From NCBI GenBank assembly GCA_944548615.1, contig OX155955.1:2248340-2312339 (forward strand): DNA of 64,000 bases, written 5' to 3'. Below the pieces are notes generated by a model, which saw only the letters and a list, made by a program, of their open reading frames with translations, was not told where the DNA came from and did not search any database. Every line of letters begins with the position of its first letter. Position 1 is the stretch's first letter. Of this stretch, positions 61,368 to 64,000 are shown one piece after another. A program made the translations under genes and the position numbers. This DNA is from Micropterix aruncella (Eukaryota; Arthropoda; Insecta; Lepidoptera; Micropterigidae).

Positions 61368-63998
61368 TTATTGCGTGGGAATGGGATATAGTTTTGTAAC
61401 AGCGCGTTTATAAGTCCCAGACTGCATTTTGACCATCGCTACGCGAACGGTGTCGTTCGAGCCCTTAAAGACCTCGATAATAATTCCTAACGGCCAATTT
61501 AAGGGAGAGGTATTCTCTTGCTCGACAATAACGACAGTTCCTATGTCTACCGGTTTGTCTGGAGTGGCCCATTTTTGCCTAACCTGCAAAGTATGCAGAT
61601 ACTCCAGGTGCCACCTTTTCCAAAACGATTGAACCATGCTATCTAGCAACTTCTTACGCTCATGTAAATTTACGCGTTGTTCGGACAGATCGGCAGCGGG
61701 TAAATAATGCAACGGCGTTGACATCAGGAAGTGGGCGGGCGTTAGCACCTCTGGGTGTGGATCTGAAGACAACACACTCAGGGGGCGAGAGTTCATGATG
61801 GATTCTATCTGCGTCAAGACGGTTTGCAGCTCTTCATAAGTAAGAAGCTGACTGCCTATAACTCTAAACAGATGCGTCTTCATGCTCTTTATATTGCTTT
61901 CCCACATGGCGCCAAAATTTGGAGCTCTAGGAGGGATCATCTTCCACTCTATGCGTCGCGACAATAGCTCGTTTGAGAGCGAAGCTTTAAATTTTGAGTT
62001 TAGCAAGAAGCTATAAAGCTCGTCTAATTGTGCCTTAGCACCTATGTATGTAGTTGCGTTATCCGAATAAAGACATGAGACAGGACCTCGGCGCGAAATA
62101 AAGCGTTTAAAGGCGGCCAAAAAAATATCTGACGTCAAATCAGAGACCAGTTCTATATGAACGGCCTTGGTAACCATGCACACGAATAGGCATATGTATG
62201 CTTTCTGTGCGTGTTGACCTCTGCGGCGTGAAAGCGTTATACGGATCGGTCCAGCATAGTCGACACCAGTGTGAGTGAAGGCCTTAGCTTCTGATACACG
62301 ATACGCAGGAAGATCGGCCATTATAGGCGTTGGATGTGTCGGGTTGGTTTTAAAGCATGTGTTGCAACTTTTCAACTTTGCTCGGATGACAGTTCTGGCA
62401 TCCAATATCCAGTACCGTTGGCGTATAATCGACATAAGAAGTCCAGGTCCTGTGTGACTATTAGCGACATGAAAATGTCGTATTATCAAGTCCACAACAT
62501 GGCTGCGTTTCGGAAGAAGAACTGGATATTTAGCTTCAAAAGGAAGCTGTGACTTAGAGAGCCTTCCTCCAATGCGTATAATACCATCCTCATCTAGGAA
62601 GACGGTGAGACTTCGTAATCTTTTAGCGGGCAATTTCCCAGCTTTGATTAGTTTTAAATCGTCCGCAAAATGTACAGATTGGACAGCATGCAAGAGATCG
62701 TTCTCTGCTGCCGCCATTCCTGCCACGGAGCGGGGTTCGCGTTTAGCGTTAGGTTGAGCGAATTTTTTCACATACTCAATTATTCGGAGCAACTTGTCCC
62801 ACGAGGAGACTCGTTGAGCTAACTCATACAACAGTGGCAGCTCTGTATGTGTAGTAACAGTCATGACGTTTGCTTTGTGCTCCGGCAAATCATTGCACTT
62901 GGCTGAAGAGAATGGTTTTATCGGCCATTCCTCAGGAGCGCAGTGTATCCACGGTGGACCGTTCCACCACAGGTCATGGGAAATAAGTTGCGATGGGAGC
63001 ATCCCACGTGAAAGTCCGTCGCTCGGATTTAATGCTCCGGTCACGTGGTAAAAATGTTCAGCTGCCAAGTTCTCTTGGCATTGAGCGATACGATTGCTCA
63101 CGAAAATCGACCATCGGTGAGGTGAAGAATGAATCCACGACAGCGCGATCGTGGAATCAGAAAATGCGTATATCTCAACAATGGGAATGCGCTCAGAGTA
63201 AGCGTCGCGTACCGCTTTAACTAACTTTGCCATAAGCAAAGCGGCGCATAATTCAAGGCGAGCGAGGGTCGTGATTTTGGTCGGTGAGACCTTTGATTTT
63301 GCGCAGAGAAGGCGAGTTTGTATTCCAGTAGGATAAGTGCAGTGGGCGTAGATAACACAACCTAGGCCATCCATACTTGCATCACAGAATGCCACAAGGC
63401 GTAGCTCACAACCTGCTTGAACTCCGACATGTCGCGGAATCCGCATGTTGTCAAGAAGGTGGAGCTCTTGTGCGAGGGCGGTAAATCGGGTGCGTATGTG
63501 CTCAGGCGCAAGTTCGTCCCAATCACTCTTACTGAGCCACAATTCTTTAATAAGCAACTTGGCATATAGGATCACAGGAGCGACCAATCCAAGCACATCA
63601 AACAGACGCGCAACTACAGAGAGAATATTTCTCTTCGTGCATTTCTCCGTTATCGTTATGGAAGTGAAGAAGAGCTTATCTTCACCAGGTTCCCAGGAGA
63701 GACCTAAAACCTTCTGGTTGGCGATGCTAGCGTCAAACTCAAGTGATTTGCGGTGTGAGTCAGGAAGACTATTAAGCAAAGCTGACGAGTTACTCGACCA
63801 CTTCACCAGATCGAAGTCACCTGCTTTGAACATTTTTATCAAATCTTGGGCAAGTTCTCTGGCTATTACTTTGTCGGGGACTGAATGGACCAGATCGTCC
63901 ATATAAAAACGAGTCCCAGCGACTTCTGCGGCTTCTGGATAATGCGGACTCATGTCTGAAGCTAGCTGTCGCACAGTGCGCATAGCTATATAAGGACT
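61368..63998 (-). CDS. BEL/Pao retrotransposon pol polyprotein, 3' part
   Basis: Uninterrupted minus-strand frame, open to the window edge, so the true start lies beyond 64000; numbering is from the first Met (63983). Order: end of reverse transcriptase with the catalytic FYMDD box (residues 26-30); Pao-type connection and RNase H-like domain with D201 (FCDAS), E244 (RLELCA), D276 (FSDSTIALSW) and D322 (NPSDGLSRG); integrase zinc finger H505/H510/C540/C543; integrase core D575 (GVDYAGP), D641 (YSDNATTY), E695 (GAMWES); then the C-terminal BEL domain with WKRW near 788-791 and a Pro-Leu-Asn-Trp-Pro-like box near 827-831. It copies element RNA and inserts the cDNA. No internal stops or frameshifts in 877 codons and all catalytic residues present suggest a young copy. 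Gag and protease would be upstream, outside the window. Confidence 0.95.
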   Translation of the reverse strand, partial: SPYIAMRTVRQLASDMSPHYPEAAEVAGTRFYMDDLVHSVPDKVIARELAQDLIKMFKAGDFDLVKWSSNSSALLNSLPDSHRKSLEFDASIANQKVLGLSWEPGEDKLFFTSITITEKCTKRNILSVVARLFDVLGLVAPVILYAKLLIKELWLSKSDWDELAPEHIRTRFTALAQELHLLDNMRIPRHVGVQAGCELRLVAFCDASMDGLGCVIYAHCTYPTGIQTRLLCAKSKVSPTKITTLARLELCAALLMAKLVKAVRDAYSERIPIVEIYAFSDSTIALSWIHSSPHRWSIFVSNRIAQCQENLAAEHFYHVTGALNPSDGLSRGMLPSQLISHDLWWNGPPWIHCAPEEWPIKPFSSAKCNDLPEHKANVMTVTTHTELPLLYELAQRVSSWDKLLRIIEYVKKFAQPNAKREPRSVAGMAAAENDLLHAVQSVHFADDLKLIKAGKLPAKRLRSLTVFLDEDGIIRIGGRLSKSQLPFEAKYPVLLPKRSHVVDLIIRHFHVANSHTGPGLLMSIIRQRYWILDARTVIRAKLKSCNTCFKTNPTHPTPIMADLPAYRVSEAKAFTHTGVDYAGPIRITLSRRRGQHAQKAYICLFVCMVTKAVHIELVSDLTSDIFLAAFKRFISRRGPVSCLYSDNATTYIGAKAQLDELYSFLLNSKFKASLSNELLSRRIEWKMIPPRAPNFGAMWESNIKSMKTHLFRVIGSQLLTYEELQTVLTQIESIMNSRPLSVLSSDPHPEVLTPAHFLMSTPLHYLPAADLSEQRVNLHERKKLLDSMVQSFWKRWHLEYLHTLQVRQKWATPDKPVDIGTVVIVEQENTSPLNWPLGIIIEVFKGSNDTVRVAMVKMQSGTYKRAVTKLYPIPTQ

Positions 63999-64000
63999 CG

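Overview
This window looks like repeat-rich, mostly intergenic DNA from an insect nuclear genome, most probably a lepidopteran. No convincing single-copy host gene is visible. The evidence for a eukaryote is AT-rich DNA, long (AT)n microsatellites, tRNA-derived SINE copies, LINE remnants, DNA-transposon footprints and a BEL/Pao retrotransposon. Lepidoptera is suggested by a non-autonomous Helitron whose ends (TCTATACTAATATTATAAA... to ...CAGCTAG) match, from memory, the abundant Helitrons of moths and butterflies. No operons, CRISPR arrays or prokaryotic genes are present.

Layout. 1-13 kb: SINE copies (1431-1695, 9591-9863), tandem and dispersed repeats, GC-richer unclassified blocks. 13-16.5 kb: nested DNA transposons (a 0.3-kb foldback; a Tc1-like element with a smaller MITE inside it), a SINE and a terminal-inverted-repeat family. 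17.7-19.1 kb and 26.2-26.6 kb: very long (AT)n arrays. 20.9-24.2 kb: two LINE ORF2 3' ends in antisense around a 740-bp Helitron; a paralogous copy of the Helitron's empty target is at 41.0-41.1 kb. 28-38.9 kb: several copies of a 0.6-0.7-kb non-autonomous family (here 'family C'), foldback elements, a hAT-like element and tandem repeats. 41-49 kb: a decayed mariner, a second Tc1/mariner transposase fragment split by a family C insertion, a hairpin-collapsed element and a LINE fragment. 51-59 kb: a TTAA-flanked MITE, another family C copy with a 15-bp target duplication, a SINE and a tandem array. 60.47-64 kb: the 3' part of a BEL/Pao LTR retrotransposon on the minus strand (end of reverse transcriptase, RNase H, integrase, C-terminal domain, then a probable 3' LTR).

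The only long, clearly protein-coding sequence is the BEL/Pao pol frame at 61368-63998, open to the window edge. All other coding signal comes from transposon fragments. Interest lies in the insertion history: nested elements, target duplications, an internal empty-site control for a Helitron, and the unclassified family C. I found no evidence for a new multi-gene system.
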